Source: Acanthococcus lagerstroemiae
Lineage: Eukaryota; Arthropoda; Insecta; Hemiptera; Eriococcidae
Assembly (NCBI GenBank): GCA_031841125.1
Contig: CM063107.1
Coordinates: 48,621,497 to 48,685,496 of the forward strand
DNA: 64,000 nt
Reading direction: 5' to 3'
The stretch's first letter is position 1; the number at the start of each line of letters is the position of its first letter. A program made the translations under genes and the position numbers. Below the pieces are notes generated by a model. It saw only the letters and a program-made list of their open reading frames with translations. It was not told the DNA's origin and ran no database searches. Below, in pieces: positions 12,101 to 25,100 of this stretch.

Positions 12101-15100
12101 AAAGAGTCTTATTATCGTAGTATTAAATGAATCCAGGAAACCCCTCGGATGGTACAGGTTTGCACAAGGGCCGAGAAAGGAGAATGTCTCAAGCGGCTCA
12201 CTATAAAAGAAGCGCTTTAAAAATAAGGTAAAAAGAGGAACGAAGGAAGGAGGAAAAATAGAGAGTAGAAAAAAGGCAGACTTTTCTTGAGCGTACAAGG
12301 ACGTTCTCAAAAATTGGTCCCCTGGTCTATATTCTGCTTCTGTTTTATTATTTTTTTTATTTTTTTTTAAATTAAGAAATATTTTGATTAAAAAGTCGGC
12401 AAATTTTCAAATTCTTAAAAAATTTTGTCGGTGAATTAGTTTAAAAAAATATTTGTCGGGAAATTTTCGTTCTCTAACCCCCTCCCCCCCCACACACACA
12501 CACAAAACAACAACAAAAACTGAAAGTCAAGTTTCACCTCTGTGGACATTAATTATTAGCATTTTATATGCTTTTCTTCAGCTTACTACTGGGCAGGGTT
12601 ACGATTTTTGTATTTTCCCCAGCTAGTTCCAGTGAAAAAATCGGCTAAAATCGTCTAAGTTTGGAAAAATCGGCCAAAAAATCTGCCAAATGAAAAATAC
12701 TGGGAAAATGGTCTTCAGAAAGTATAAAGGAAAAAAAAAGTGTTTGTATTATGCGTAGGTTTTATTTTGTACTCGTTATCATCACCAGAACTAGAGCCCT
12801 ACATACCCAAGGGTCACCATTTTTGCTCACACCGCGCCCGTCGATGACGAATTGACTACGCGGTACGCTCCGCATAGTCAGATTCGGCATCCGCGGGCAC
12901 GGTGTGTGCCAAAATGGCGATCCAGAATATTAGACCTAAAATAGCATATAAAGGGAAAAATTGCTGCAAAGTTGAAATTTGGCATGATTCTCAAAGACAA
13001 CTCCCTAATAAACATACTAACCCTCCCCCCCCCCGCCCTGTGGGTTTGAGCGTGACCCCCTTAGAGCTGAAACCCCGCACCGAAAAACAGTTTTTTGACC
13101 GTAGCTTCACAAATATTGATTTAAATGCGAAAAAACTTCTTACCTAAATTAAAGAGCATCCAATTTCTGTAACCAGTTACTTTTTACTTTCTCGTGCAGG
13201 GCTCTGGTGGCATGTAAAAAAATGCCTAGTCATTTTACGCAAATTTTGAAACATTCACTATCGGCCTAGGAAATATTTAAAATGATAGGTATATATAAAA
13301 TGACGAACAGGTGTCAGACGAACTATATAATTACAAAATGTCAGCAAAATGGCCAATTTAAAAAACTAAAGTAAAAACAAAACGAAATGAGAGGTTCACG
13401 AGTCAGAAAAGTAGTTGTGAGTACCGAAGTTATTTGTTCCTTCACAGGTTCTCTAAGACCACCCCCTCGCCGAACAGGTTTCACTGTCTAGATGCTTAAA
13501 CTGGAGTTCTTGAGACTATTTTAAACTTAACTGAACCTTCCTGAGACTTTCCCAGACGTTTTCGTAACTAGTTTGACTCATTTAAATAATATCAAGACTC
13601 CTTAAGATTCTTCAAGACTTTTTCGAAGTAGTTTGTTCCTTCTCGGATTCTGTAAGACTCTCTCAAACAAGTTTTACTGTCTTGATGAATTTTATTAGTA
13701 AGTCTGAAAAAGACGAAAGAGCCTTAACGATTCCCGAAGAATCTTCAATAAGTCTGGATGATTCTGCAGACATCTCAGTCGAAAGTCTGAACAAATCCAA
13801 ATGTAGCCTAAAAAAACTTCAAAGTTTTGAACAAGTTTGGAAAAGGTGTAAGAGATTGGCAGGAATTTTTCAGCTTTCTCACTTTTGCACCATTTGGCTG
13901 ACTGCATCACTAATGCCCTACCCGACTCTATCTGCATTTCAGACAATAAAAAATGTTTTATAACGAAAACAACTCCATGAATCTGAAAATTTTGATAGAG
14001 CTTGAAATTTTTTCTGTCCGAAATACCGGACTACCGCGGTCATACTTGGCGGTGACGCGGTATTCCTAAAAAGTATCGCAGTACCGCCCGCTTTGGGGAT
14101 GGTAGCGGTTATATTCCTAAAAAGCACCGCGATACCCCTGGCGTTGGAGGTGGTAGCGGTAATTTGGGTGAATAACTTCAAGAAATTTAAAAGAAGACCA
14201 TACTACTTCTTTTTTCTTTGAAATATAAATGGTATAGAAAATACTAGTAATAGATTTTCTCGCGCATTATTAAACGTGAGCTATCCCGAACCATCCCCAA
14301 AACTGAGAAAATTTCCTTATGACCGTAGAAACCAGTGTCATTCCTCCTCCCATGTTTGAAAAAGTTATCGAAATTTTTTGTATTTTAGTCGGTAGTTGAT
14401 CCTGGTCCGGTAACTTTTTTATTTAGATGACGATACCGAATGTTCGGTACCCAAATGGGTAATATGTACTCCCGTATAAATCCCTCTCCCATCCGTTTGC
14501 CAGCTATGCAACCTTTTGTGTTTTTGAATATTTATTTATACTTTTATACTTTGTTTCTTTATGTACTGTAGGTGGACCGCGTTATTATTGTCATTATAGT
14601 ATCTTACTAAATGACACTGTGTATTACTTTAATTTCAGGCATAATCGAGACAACTGGGCGCAAATTAGATAGAGAAACCGTAGGAGAACACATTTTAGAG
14701 GTAAGTTACTCATTCTACATTAAAATTTTGTTTTGTTGGCATGTTTCCTCCCCTCGGTCTGGCTGAATATGTAGTTTGGTCAACGGTTGGGATGCCAAGA
14801 TCGGGATGAATTTGACAGTTACGTATAAACCAAGCTGCTCCTGTTATAGTCCGGAGTACCTTGTTTTGAAACATTTGGATGATTGCTCTATTGCTGTTGG
14901 CTGTACAGCCCCACAGCTGAATGCTGTAACACCATATTGGTTCCAGCAACGTTAGATACCTACAGCAAGCGCTTGTTTGTCAGGGTCGGTGCAGAATTAC
15001 GATCCATAATCCAATACACCTGGCGAAAGCCTAGATTCAGCACCTCGCGCTTCTTATCGAGGTTGCATCCTCAGATACTTAGCCGAGTCGTTACGTACAA

Positions 15101-16086
15101 AACCAGTGATACCTCATCTATGATAGTTTGCTAGTTTGGAAAATTATGCCTATAAATATGTATGGTTAAGAAATCAACTAAGCCATCTCTTCCACCTCAG
15201 CTGACAAATTCCGTGATTTATTTTTCGTACCATGTTATCGATTTGTTTTTCCGCCCTAGGTCTTATTACACTGGTTCCCATTTGGTTAATAAATTGCAAA
15301 CCGCGTACTTCGTTTTTGTAATTTTTTTCTCTCCAAAAAAAAAATAAGAACGAATAAGCGAATAAGCTTCCCTGTAGACGAGGGATGAATAAATGCACTC
15401 GCCCTTCGTTCCAGGGTCACTGGCGTCAGTCATCCTTCATGATTTCCGCGCCACCCCTTCGGTCTAGGTTTTTATTTAATTTTCTTCAACTATCGATCAT
15501 GCAGCTCGCCTGTTTCACGTATAGCTCGAAGACAGTTTTCATCGTTTGCATTTCTAAACGCGAATATACGAACTTCCTTCTAGCCGTATAATTTCTCTAA
15601 CTGTAAGAATGAAAATTATTCTCGGGTTGGGCGGTAAAATGCGAGGGAGAGGAAGAAGATTCTATGTATGGCGGATGAAAATATTTCGGCCGAGTTTTTT
15701 TGTAACGTTTTATCCCTCCCTCTTCTTTCTGCGTTTATATTGTCGGTATTTTGGAAATAACTGTTTCGTTTTATTTTATTATTGCAATTTCCCGGCTGGC
15801 ATGTGGGCAATTTCGCCAGTAACAGGATGTAATATGTTAACATCATAAATACGTTACTTGTAACCGAAATAATGCAATTTCCAGTGATGGTTCCGAAGAT
15901 AAAGGATCCTCGGAGTTGGGAGCAGTAAAAATAGTAGAAATTAATTATACGACGCGGCGGCGTTTGAGTTTTACGTTTCATTTTTTCGCCTATATCTCTT
16001 CACCCCTCTCCCCCTTGCGCCGTCTGTTTTCGGTGCTTGGTTGTTGTGTACGTGGTTGTTTCATTTTATAGGTCATCTCTGTCGTG

Positions 16087-16124
<38 letters not shown>

Positions 16125-19100
16125 CTCTGTCCTTCTCAGCTTTCAGAAGCCCAGAGAACATGTTTTAATGTCCCAGCTGGTTGACATATTCTGCTCGGAA
16201 GGTCGTGTAGGATGTCGAAAGTCGAATAGGTTAGCGGTTACAGATGAGGCAGCTTCGTGTAATCAAATTTGCATGTTTTATTGGGTTTGACGTGGCTAAC
16301 ATGTGAAGCTGTAAAGCGATGATCGTACTCACCGGAGTCGACCTCTTAAACCCTCGTGATGGTTGTTACTGGTGCAGTCGTGAAGTCGTGTCGAGATGGC
16401 TGAAATTGAGCGGGTTTAAGAATGACCTCGGATTGTGAGTCGCTTTTCGTTCCATTGGAATTTCGAACTAGCTATATTCATGGGCCAGGGGTGTGGTGTG
16501 GCTCGTACTGTATATTGAAGAGGCTACAAGTCTTCAAAGCTTGAAAATTAGCAAACATGCACTATTGTAACTACACCCCCATCCTTTTTCCATATTCTTT
16601 TGTGTGAGGTGGCGCTGTATGCGCCGAATGCTCGGACCTTGTAGTTCATTACGCTTTTCCTCAGGTTGCTGTTAAGGATCAGCTCAGTAGCCTCACTTCA
16701 ACAGCCAAAGTGAGAAATGCTAAAATTTAGAAAAGAAAAAAATGAAAAGTCCTTCATTTTTGTTAATACATATTTTTAAAACCACTCAAGTCTAAAACTT
16801 TAATTTTAAAATCCTATGTTAAAGTTATTTGTTCCTTTTAGTTTTCTTCTAAAAATTTCAAGTTACTTGTGAATTTATTTTAGAGGTAATAAATTTGTTT
16901 CTAATGCGTAAAAATGAATTTTTGGCCATTCCTATGATTGGTCATTAAAAAGTGTAGCGTAGGATCTATATTCACGAGGAGGGGGAATTGGGGGAGTGCA
17001 AAAATGAGGGCGGGGTAAAAAGGATAAAAGAATTGAAAAAAAAAGAAGGTTTGCACACTCGAGGAAAAGATGGAAAATATGCCGGCTGCGGTCCTGCAAA
17101 GGGTCCTGAAAAAGTAACAACTTCATTTGTACTTTTCAATTTCTGTAGACACCTTAGTACCTATAATTTTTGAAGTGCACCACTTTTAATTTTTGTAGCT
17201 TTAATTTCTGATGTAGATAATAGATAAAATGTTGGTTTAGTTTTCTGTTTACAATCTACTGCTACCCTTCTAAACAGATTGTAAGAAAATATCACGGACA
17301 AAATTCACTTCCAAAATTTGAGAAATGCCATAAAATTTTGCAAAATGAAAATTTTTGAATGAACGTTTGCTGAATAAAGTGGTATTCGTTGTCAGATATT
17401 CTATGAATGGCGGCTGAGTAGAAATAATAAGCAGCAATGCTGCACGACTAGGGTCGGCAAATGCTGCAATTCCTATCGTCTGAATTCTGCTAAACATTAA
17501 CGCACTCTATATTCATCAATAACAAACATCCTACAAAACTACTAACTACGACAGAGGACAGAATCTCCATCCATATTACCACTTGATAACGTCTGAGTAC
17601 TAAACAACTTGAAGAATAAGAAAAAAAAAAAAAAAAAAATAGCGATCGCAATAGGGTCTAGCCGACCCTAAAAACGGAGATTATTACCACCAATTGTCTA
17701 TCTTAAAAATTGAAGGAGCTACAAAATTAAATACTGTTTCCTTCAACAGTTTTGTTCAAATTTTATTGTTAGAATTGTAAATGTCCTCGAGTTCCTTCGG
17801 CTTAGGCATGAAATTTAGTTTGGTAAATTTGTAAATTTCTGTTGCCTTTTCGATCTACTATCCTTTGACTGCCTTCGAATAAAGAATTCTGATTTCAAAT
17901 TAGTAAACAGACTTGTAATGAATGTTCACTGTTTTTCAAACTTTGAAGACTTCTAGCCTTTTCAATTTTGAATTTAGACCAATCATGTGTGCGACATTTT
18001 TTGCTCCTCTTGCCGAGTATTATTGCCTCCTACACGCCTTGTAGTGGGCTGCAGTAGTCCTTAGACCTCCTTCCCTCCCTCGAGTGATGCGAATCACAAA
18101 CGGTCTTATGAAAAATGGGAAAAATTTCAGTATTGGTTAGTGACGAGCATGTAGTGACACCAGGGACATTATCGGAGTCCTTTCAAAATGTGTCCATTAG
18201 GTGTCAGTTTTGAAAATGTTCGATTCGAGAATAAAAAAACAAACAGTGTCTTCCAGTCTCCCAAGTCTCCTAAACGCCTTCAGTTTGAAGAAAAGGTTCC
18301 TCATTCTGAAAGAACATTCTCCAAAAATTCATGAGGGATAAAGTTTTCCAAAGCAAAAGTAATAATAATGAATTTTTAAATTAAAATTATTGAAACTCAA
18401 CCGTGAAAAACTGAAAGAAAGCCTCCAAAAGTCAGAAAACAAATCCTGTCAAGTCCTTGAATAGTTCTCATGTTAGTGTTTCAATTTCGACAGACACGCT
18501 GGAAGAAAAGTATAGTGAATTGTTTACTAGTATGTATCATCCCCTCGGTACTGATACGATGTCCGAAAGGGTAGTTTCCGGTGCCGGGGGTGCGGTGTCT
18601 CAGGGGCCACTTTGGCATACGTGCATCGCCATACGTCCCACCACACCACTAGTATGTATCAAGTCACCAGAAACTGGGATTTTTAGGAAATACGAGCAAA
18701 AACTGTCGAGGGTGGTGCTTTAAATAACGTATCAAAAGTCCCACCCCACCGCTTCTGCAAACAGGAAAGTTCGGCCGTCCTCTGGTCATTTTTAAAAAAT
18801 GTTATAGTTTGCGATATTTATAAAGAACGTTTTCAATTGAAAATTCTTTCATACCTGAGTCTCCAGTAAACTCGGCCGATTCCTTACCACCTAAGTTTTC
18901 TATCCCTCGGAATTATTTTGCCGTGCTTGTTCCCAGCCCTCTGTTATCGTACATGTGTTTTTAAAGGGTCGGTAGTTTGGAAAGGAGTCATTATAAGAGG
19001 TGTTTCTGAGCTTATAAGAGTACAGAAATGGCGTCAGGGTACCGAATAAGGGGCATTTAAGGTTTCTGAATCTAATTTTTATTTCAGTAGCACGCTATGT

Positions 19101-22100
19101 TGAAATTTATGGCACCGAAGGCGAAGGTTCAGGGTTGACAAAGACGATATATGTATGTAGATGCCAAATTTCGGGATTTTTGAGAGTCATCGACTTCATT
19201 CATATGTTCCTTGTTGGCTATTTTAATAATTGTTGAATTAGGACAGGAGAGTGGGGTAAAGCTAAAATTGGAAGGGTGATGCAGTTATACAGGGTATTCC
19301 GGGAGTGGACGATAAAACTTCGCCTGGTTATATACCAGACTTAGTACATTGATGTTATAAGGGTTGCATCGCTCCGCAACTTGGAGGCGCTGCGGTGTTG
19401 AAAAATAAATTTTAATTTTCGTGTATCGAAAAGTCGAATAAAATATGATAAATTTTGGTTTATGAAAATTCTGAATTAAGAGATAACCTATCATATTTAG
19501 TATCAAATTAAAGAAGAGATCCCAGCGGACAATTAAGACTATAACGAACAATTTTTACTCATCTGGGACCAAGTAAAATAAAAAAGAAGTGATGAAAAAA
19601 AAAATCAAAAATTGACGCGAAACACTGTTTTTCATTGTAATTTGAGAAACTGACCAATCAACACCATGATATTTTAAGCTAAACAATAGCAGAAGGTTGC
19701 GCTCTTTCAAAACAGCTCAGTACTTCTAGTCTCTAAATCGCTTCGTTTTAGAGTTATTTACAAAGAAAGAAATTAGGATTTCGAAAATTTCATCCAAAAA
19801 TCGAACGAAATGTAAAACATTTCAATTTATTAAAATTTAGAATCCAGAGAAAATCCATCAAATGTGTGGTATCAATTTAAAGAGGAGATTTCCGCGGACA
19901 AATTTAGAGTTTTCGTTCGTTAGGAATCAAGAAAAATTAAAAAGAAGCGATAATACAGCCTGTTTCTACATGGATGCACATGACTTTTGAAAAAAATAAA
20001 TGCAAAAATTGTGATTATCACGTATTTATGGGTATGACAGAATTATTACGAATGTGTTCGAATTGGCTCCCAGGGTGAAGCCTCTACCTATTACTAGTGT
20101 GGCCACTCGTCAAAATTCCCGTTTCGATTTTTCACAAACGTTCACGTCTTCATTTCCGTTTACTTTGAGAGCATACTTATTGTGCAGTGCATTACATCAG
20201 TTTCCCCCTCCTCTCCTCCTACATTGCTAAGGAAAGAAAATTTAACATGTAGATGCGACAAATTTCAGAGAAACTGGGAAGATCGCAGTTGTGCGTTATT
20301 TGAAGGATGAGCCGCATGAGCCGGATTGAGAAAGTTTTGGTCACTGAAAATAAAGCTAACATAGGCTGTAAACGGTGGTCCAAATGCAGAATTATTTTGT
20401 CCATCATTTTAAAATGTTACGTTGAAAATTCATTGTTTTCATCACTTTGTCGACTTCCATTTTATGTTCCTCAGTCCTTACAATTTAGGAGAATAGCTCA
20501 TTACAGTTCTAATTTACTCGGTAGAATCTTCTCTTCAATTAGAAATTAGATTTTGTGAATGTATTTCATTTCTAGAGATTTTATGAAAGAAAGTGTACAT
20601 TGGTTTTACTTTGTTAAAATCAGGTGATGGAAATTCAGCCTATATTGATATAAGTTTTGGATTTCGGGGATCGTTGAACTCATTTTCGATGTCAACCCTA
20701 AGTTGAAAATATGGTTGTATTGTAAGAGTATTAGTTCGTTTTGGGCCTCGTTTAGACTCTAATGTAGTAATTGTAGAACGGTGAAATGAAGGAATATTAA
20801 AATGAAGGGAGGGGGTCGGTTACGCCGTTGAAGATTGTGATACCGGGGGCCAGAACTAGTCATCCTTCCGTCAAATTTCCTCTATGAATGGGGAAAATCA
20901 CTTCGTCAATATGTAAACAAATACAGTCGATTCCGCTTAATTATTGGGACGCCGTTTAATTGGGACAGCCGTTTATTAGGGACAAAAGCCAAATAACAAA
21001 ATCAAATGTACCCATCTAATATATTTGTCATTCTAAATACAAAAAAGAAACAAAAATCTGAAGCGATAAGACTACTTTAATGCACATGCATGCATAGACT
21101 TGTCACGTTATTTTGATTTTATCAAATGGTATGTGTGCATATGTTCTATTTGTCAGTATATCAAGTGATTTCATAGCAAAATGTCGCGAAAACGTAACGA
21201 CTTAACTCTTCAACAGAGATTTGAAATTTTGAATAAAATCAAAGAGAGGCCACCTGACACTCCAGTGCGCAAATTAGAAAGTTTCTTAATGTGGCAAGAA
21301 ATGTGTGGAACAGTTAAGACTTTATTTTATGCAGGAGGGCTATGAAGAAAGTCCAGCAGCAGAACTTTATGTTCGTGCTGATTTTATCCGGCGTCAGACC
21401 TTCAAAAATTTGCACCAAAGCAAATTAGATCGTTTTTTGCAGTGATGTCATTATATCCATTACACGATCTGTATTAATGTATATTATACACATATCCTAT
21501 TTGTACAAAAAAAATTGATAATTTCGGTTTATTAGGACAGCCGTTTAATTGGGACAAAATGGCTCCGCCCAATGTGTCCCAATTAAGCGGAATCGACTGT
21601 AATAGAAACTTAACTTTCTATTCTAAGATATTGTATTCACCCCTTCCCATATTATGTTCTGTACTTCCCCCCGATCCCTCAGTTATAATAAAGTCAAACG
21701 AATGAATCATTCAGTAACCGTGTTGACATAGTCAAGAGTGAACGAGAGTTAATAGTCTTTATTCTACTGGGTCCACCAGAAATAACTCGCACGTTTCGAA
21801 AATTTATGCATTGCAACACTGATGTCAAAACTGTTCTGTTCTTAGTGTCTTTTATTAGTGAGGACGGAAGGTTTTTTGTGAATAAAAAAAGTTTGCTACA
21901 ACGGCTCCTTGGTCACAAAAAAAAATCATTTATAATACATTTATTTTTTATTTATTTTTTTAAAATAACGATTTGTATATTCGAACAGTATGCGAATTTT
22001 GCAAAGAATTCAATTTAAGCCCGAAAAATCCTGTTCCTGACAGGGTTTGAAAAGTGTTTAAACGTTGAGAGTGAAGCTGAAAGTGAGATGATTTCTAGAA

Positions 22101-25100
22101 AGTTAATTCGAAAATTGAAAGTGAAAATAAAAGTGAAAAGAGAATTTGAAAAGCTAAAAGTTGAAAAAGCCGAATGTTTATTTTTATTTTTTGAAAAAAG
22201 TCGAAAGTTGTATGTTTAAGATGAAACAGAAAAAATAGAAAAGTTGAAAGCCGAAAATCGAAGTTTTGTTTTTCAAAATCCAAATGAAATCTGAAAGTCG
22301 AAGTTTTATCATTTCACTTTCAAACCCTGGTTCCTGATCGAAAAATCGTGACATCCTCGAAGTTTCGATGTCACATTTTTTTTTTTTTTTTAAATCTGGA
22401 TCTGGAATTTTCGGTCTTAAATTGAATGTTTTGGGGAACTCGCGTAGTGTTCGAATGTATGAATCGTTATTTTTTCTTTTTAATGTCTCACTATAAATGA
22501 ACGTTTTTCTTGTGACCGAAGAGCCGTTGTGGCAAACTTTTTTTAATACACGAAAACCTTCCATCTTCACTTATCAAATGCACTAAAAATAAAACACTTC
22601 CGACATCAATGTTGCCATGTGTAAGTTTTCGAAATGTGGACGTTATTTCTGGTGGACCCTGTATATCGCTCTATATTAAACCAGGGTTGAATGATTTTCG
22701 TGTTTTGCCAGAGGTTGAGAGCGAATTTTTGAAATTTATTCGTGTCTATAGCCAGTCAAAAGCAACTCACACGGTGTCTAGTGGTCCCCCAAATCCCTCT
22801 TTAAAAAAAAATATTTCCTTGTACTCATATGATCCCCAATTTTCATAGAATACGTAAGGAGCATTTCCCCCCAAACTAACAGTGGAGTTCCGGGATAGAA
22901 CCGCAAATTTTAGTTTTCAGTTTTGATGGACACTCTGATTCAATGACATTGAAGATTGAAAACTTCAAATTTGATATCTCTGTTACAATTTTCTGATAGT
23001 TTTGTCCCTACCCCAACCTCGGGTCCATGAATTTGGTAACACAAGAATCTTGAGTTCGCTACACTCGACATCCTGATGTTATTTTCGTTCCCTTGTAAGC
23101 TCAAATCTTCCTTTATAATAACCACTTTCCAAAGGATGGTAACTCAAAGAGTCGGTTTCATGTGTGGTATCCTAGGAGCGAGTAGTACGATATATGCCCA
23201 AGAGTGGAAAGCTAGAAAGGTAAGGCATCAGCCGACTGTGAAATTAGGATCTTTTTATTACTAGAATCTCGTGAAATGAAGGAAAAAATTAAAAACTGCT
23301 TTCCTCTTCTTTAGAACCTTGTTCAAGTGTTATGCTTGGCAGAGCTTTTTCGAACACCATTTACGAGGTTTCCCGGACAGATACAAAAAACTTACCATAT
23401 TGAGAAGCTGCCTACTGTGTCTTAACGAAATATTCGGTTTTTATATTTTTCTAGATCACTGTCAGTGATAACGGCTCTCCGCCCTTAACATCAGTTACAA
23501 AAGTGATCGTCACTGTGGATGATGCGAACGACAACGCTCCTCAATTCGATAAGCCGCTGTTCGTGTTCAAAATACCGGAGACCAAACATAAAGAGCTCGC
23601 GTTACAACAGGTAGAGTTTTTTCTTTTTTATTTTTATGATGTACATTCTGTATAAAGCGATCGTGAGTACGAAACTACCCGAGTTCACGACTTCGTCAAG
23701 TAGGTATATCCAAAAACGACCGAAGATACTTTTTGCAAATGCTGAAAGTGTAGGCGAGTTACTTCGAGTTACGCGTCTTCAGGTTACGTTTCTTCGTCAA
23801 ATTTTCGAAAACAAATTTCGCGTGACCTTATTACGTTTTCGGAACGTGCGTCTATCATGATGCGATATGCAAACGAGAAACGTGTGCGTGACGAATAAGT
23901 TGACTGTATCGAAATGCCGTGAAATGTAACAGTGCACGGTTTATAGGAGCTTTGCTCTGCAGCTAGAATGTATTGGCATCAGACCGTCGACATTTTCAGT
24001 CTAGATTGACTGGTCGTATCAAGGACCCCAAACCTAAAATCATTTTATGAGAATGATCTTGATCTAGATCTTTTGTTTCGATTCTGCTATGCTGGAGGTA
24101 TTTTAGTTTGAAAAAAAAATTGCATCAACGGGACTCGCTTGCTGACTGAACGAGGTCATTCTTGAGACAACCAGCACGATGAAGAAGTCGAGAGAAGACT
24201 ATCAGGGTATCTAACAGTCATTTAAGTCATTTATTCTACAGATGATGGTAAAGTACGATTTTAATCACAGTTTTTAGGAGCTAAAGTGACTGTTTAAGTG
24301 CATCATTATTTTGAAAAATAGAAACGTGACGTGACACAAGAAAAGGGTTTGAATGGTCATCTACCAATATGGCCCTTTTCTTGGACACGTCGCAAGTGGG
24401 ATTTAATGAAATTTTAAATGTCTAGGGACTTAATGAGTTCGACAAAACAGCTGTTCTATGTTTCCGCGCATGCGCGTTTCTACACAGAAGGCTCACCGAT
24501 GACTGATAACGTGATAACTCATTACGTTTTTGATGTACCAGATTAAATTTTGTTCTTGTTCGTGCTTTTCTCTCATCTGTAGAATAAAACTTTGTGTTAT
24601 AAACGGTGTCAAAGTGAGTGATTCTCTCGTACGTTTACTTCATTCGCCTAACGGCTCGTTTCGTAAACTCATACTTGAACTTAATCGCTCCCTTTACACC
24701 TTGTATAATAATATATTAATCATTTTCCATCATGGTTATTTAAAAATGTAAAAATCAAGAAATTATACCTTGAAAGAGAGAACACAGAATTTAGAATTGG
24801 AAAATTCTATCTGTATTATTATGACCAGGGCTGCAATTTTTATGCGAATGTATATTTCTATCTGCGGCCTATATTCCAGAAGTTTCAAAAGATCTTCACG
24901 AATCACATAATTCTGAGTCAGATGAGCAGTAATTTGGCATTTACTGCATATTTTGCAACAGTTCTGCTTATTTTTTAGTATTTTCCCCCGAAAAGTGATT
25001 TTTATAGTTTTTCACTCAAAAATACTGAAAATGATTTCCGACAAATTTTTTTTTTAATTGAAAAGACTTAATCATGAATGAATCCAGGGTGTCTGCTGGC

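Larger units (their letters stand above)
10410..14638 (+). other. intron 2
   Basis: A 4.2-kb intron. It holds two copies of a CAGGGGCGAAACT element (10953-11195, 11882-12542), a 20-nt direct repeat TTAGCATTTTATATGCTTTT at 10856-10875 and 12556-12575 enclosing both, an inverted repeat at 12811-12923 and a GCGGTA-type minisatellite at 13990-14165. 12924-13989 and 14166-14638 show nothing I recognise. Confidence 0.7.
14701..23454 (+). other. intron 3
   Basis: An 8.75-kb intron. A Jockey-like fragment abuts the donor, a CT microsatellite lies at 16088-16115, an A-run at about 17619-17639, a pair of about 120-nt direct copies at 19466-19586 and 19832-19955, a pogo/Tigger remnant at 20924-21599 and a hAT-like element at 22041-22329. 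15100-19465 and 22338-23454 are otherwise AT-rich sequence without recognisable genes. Confidence 0.7.
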
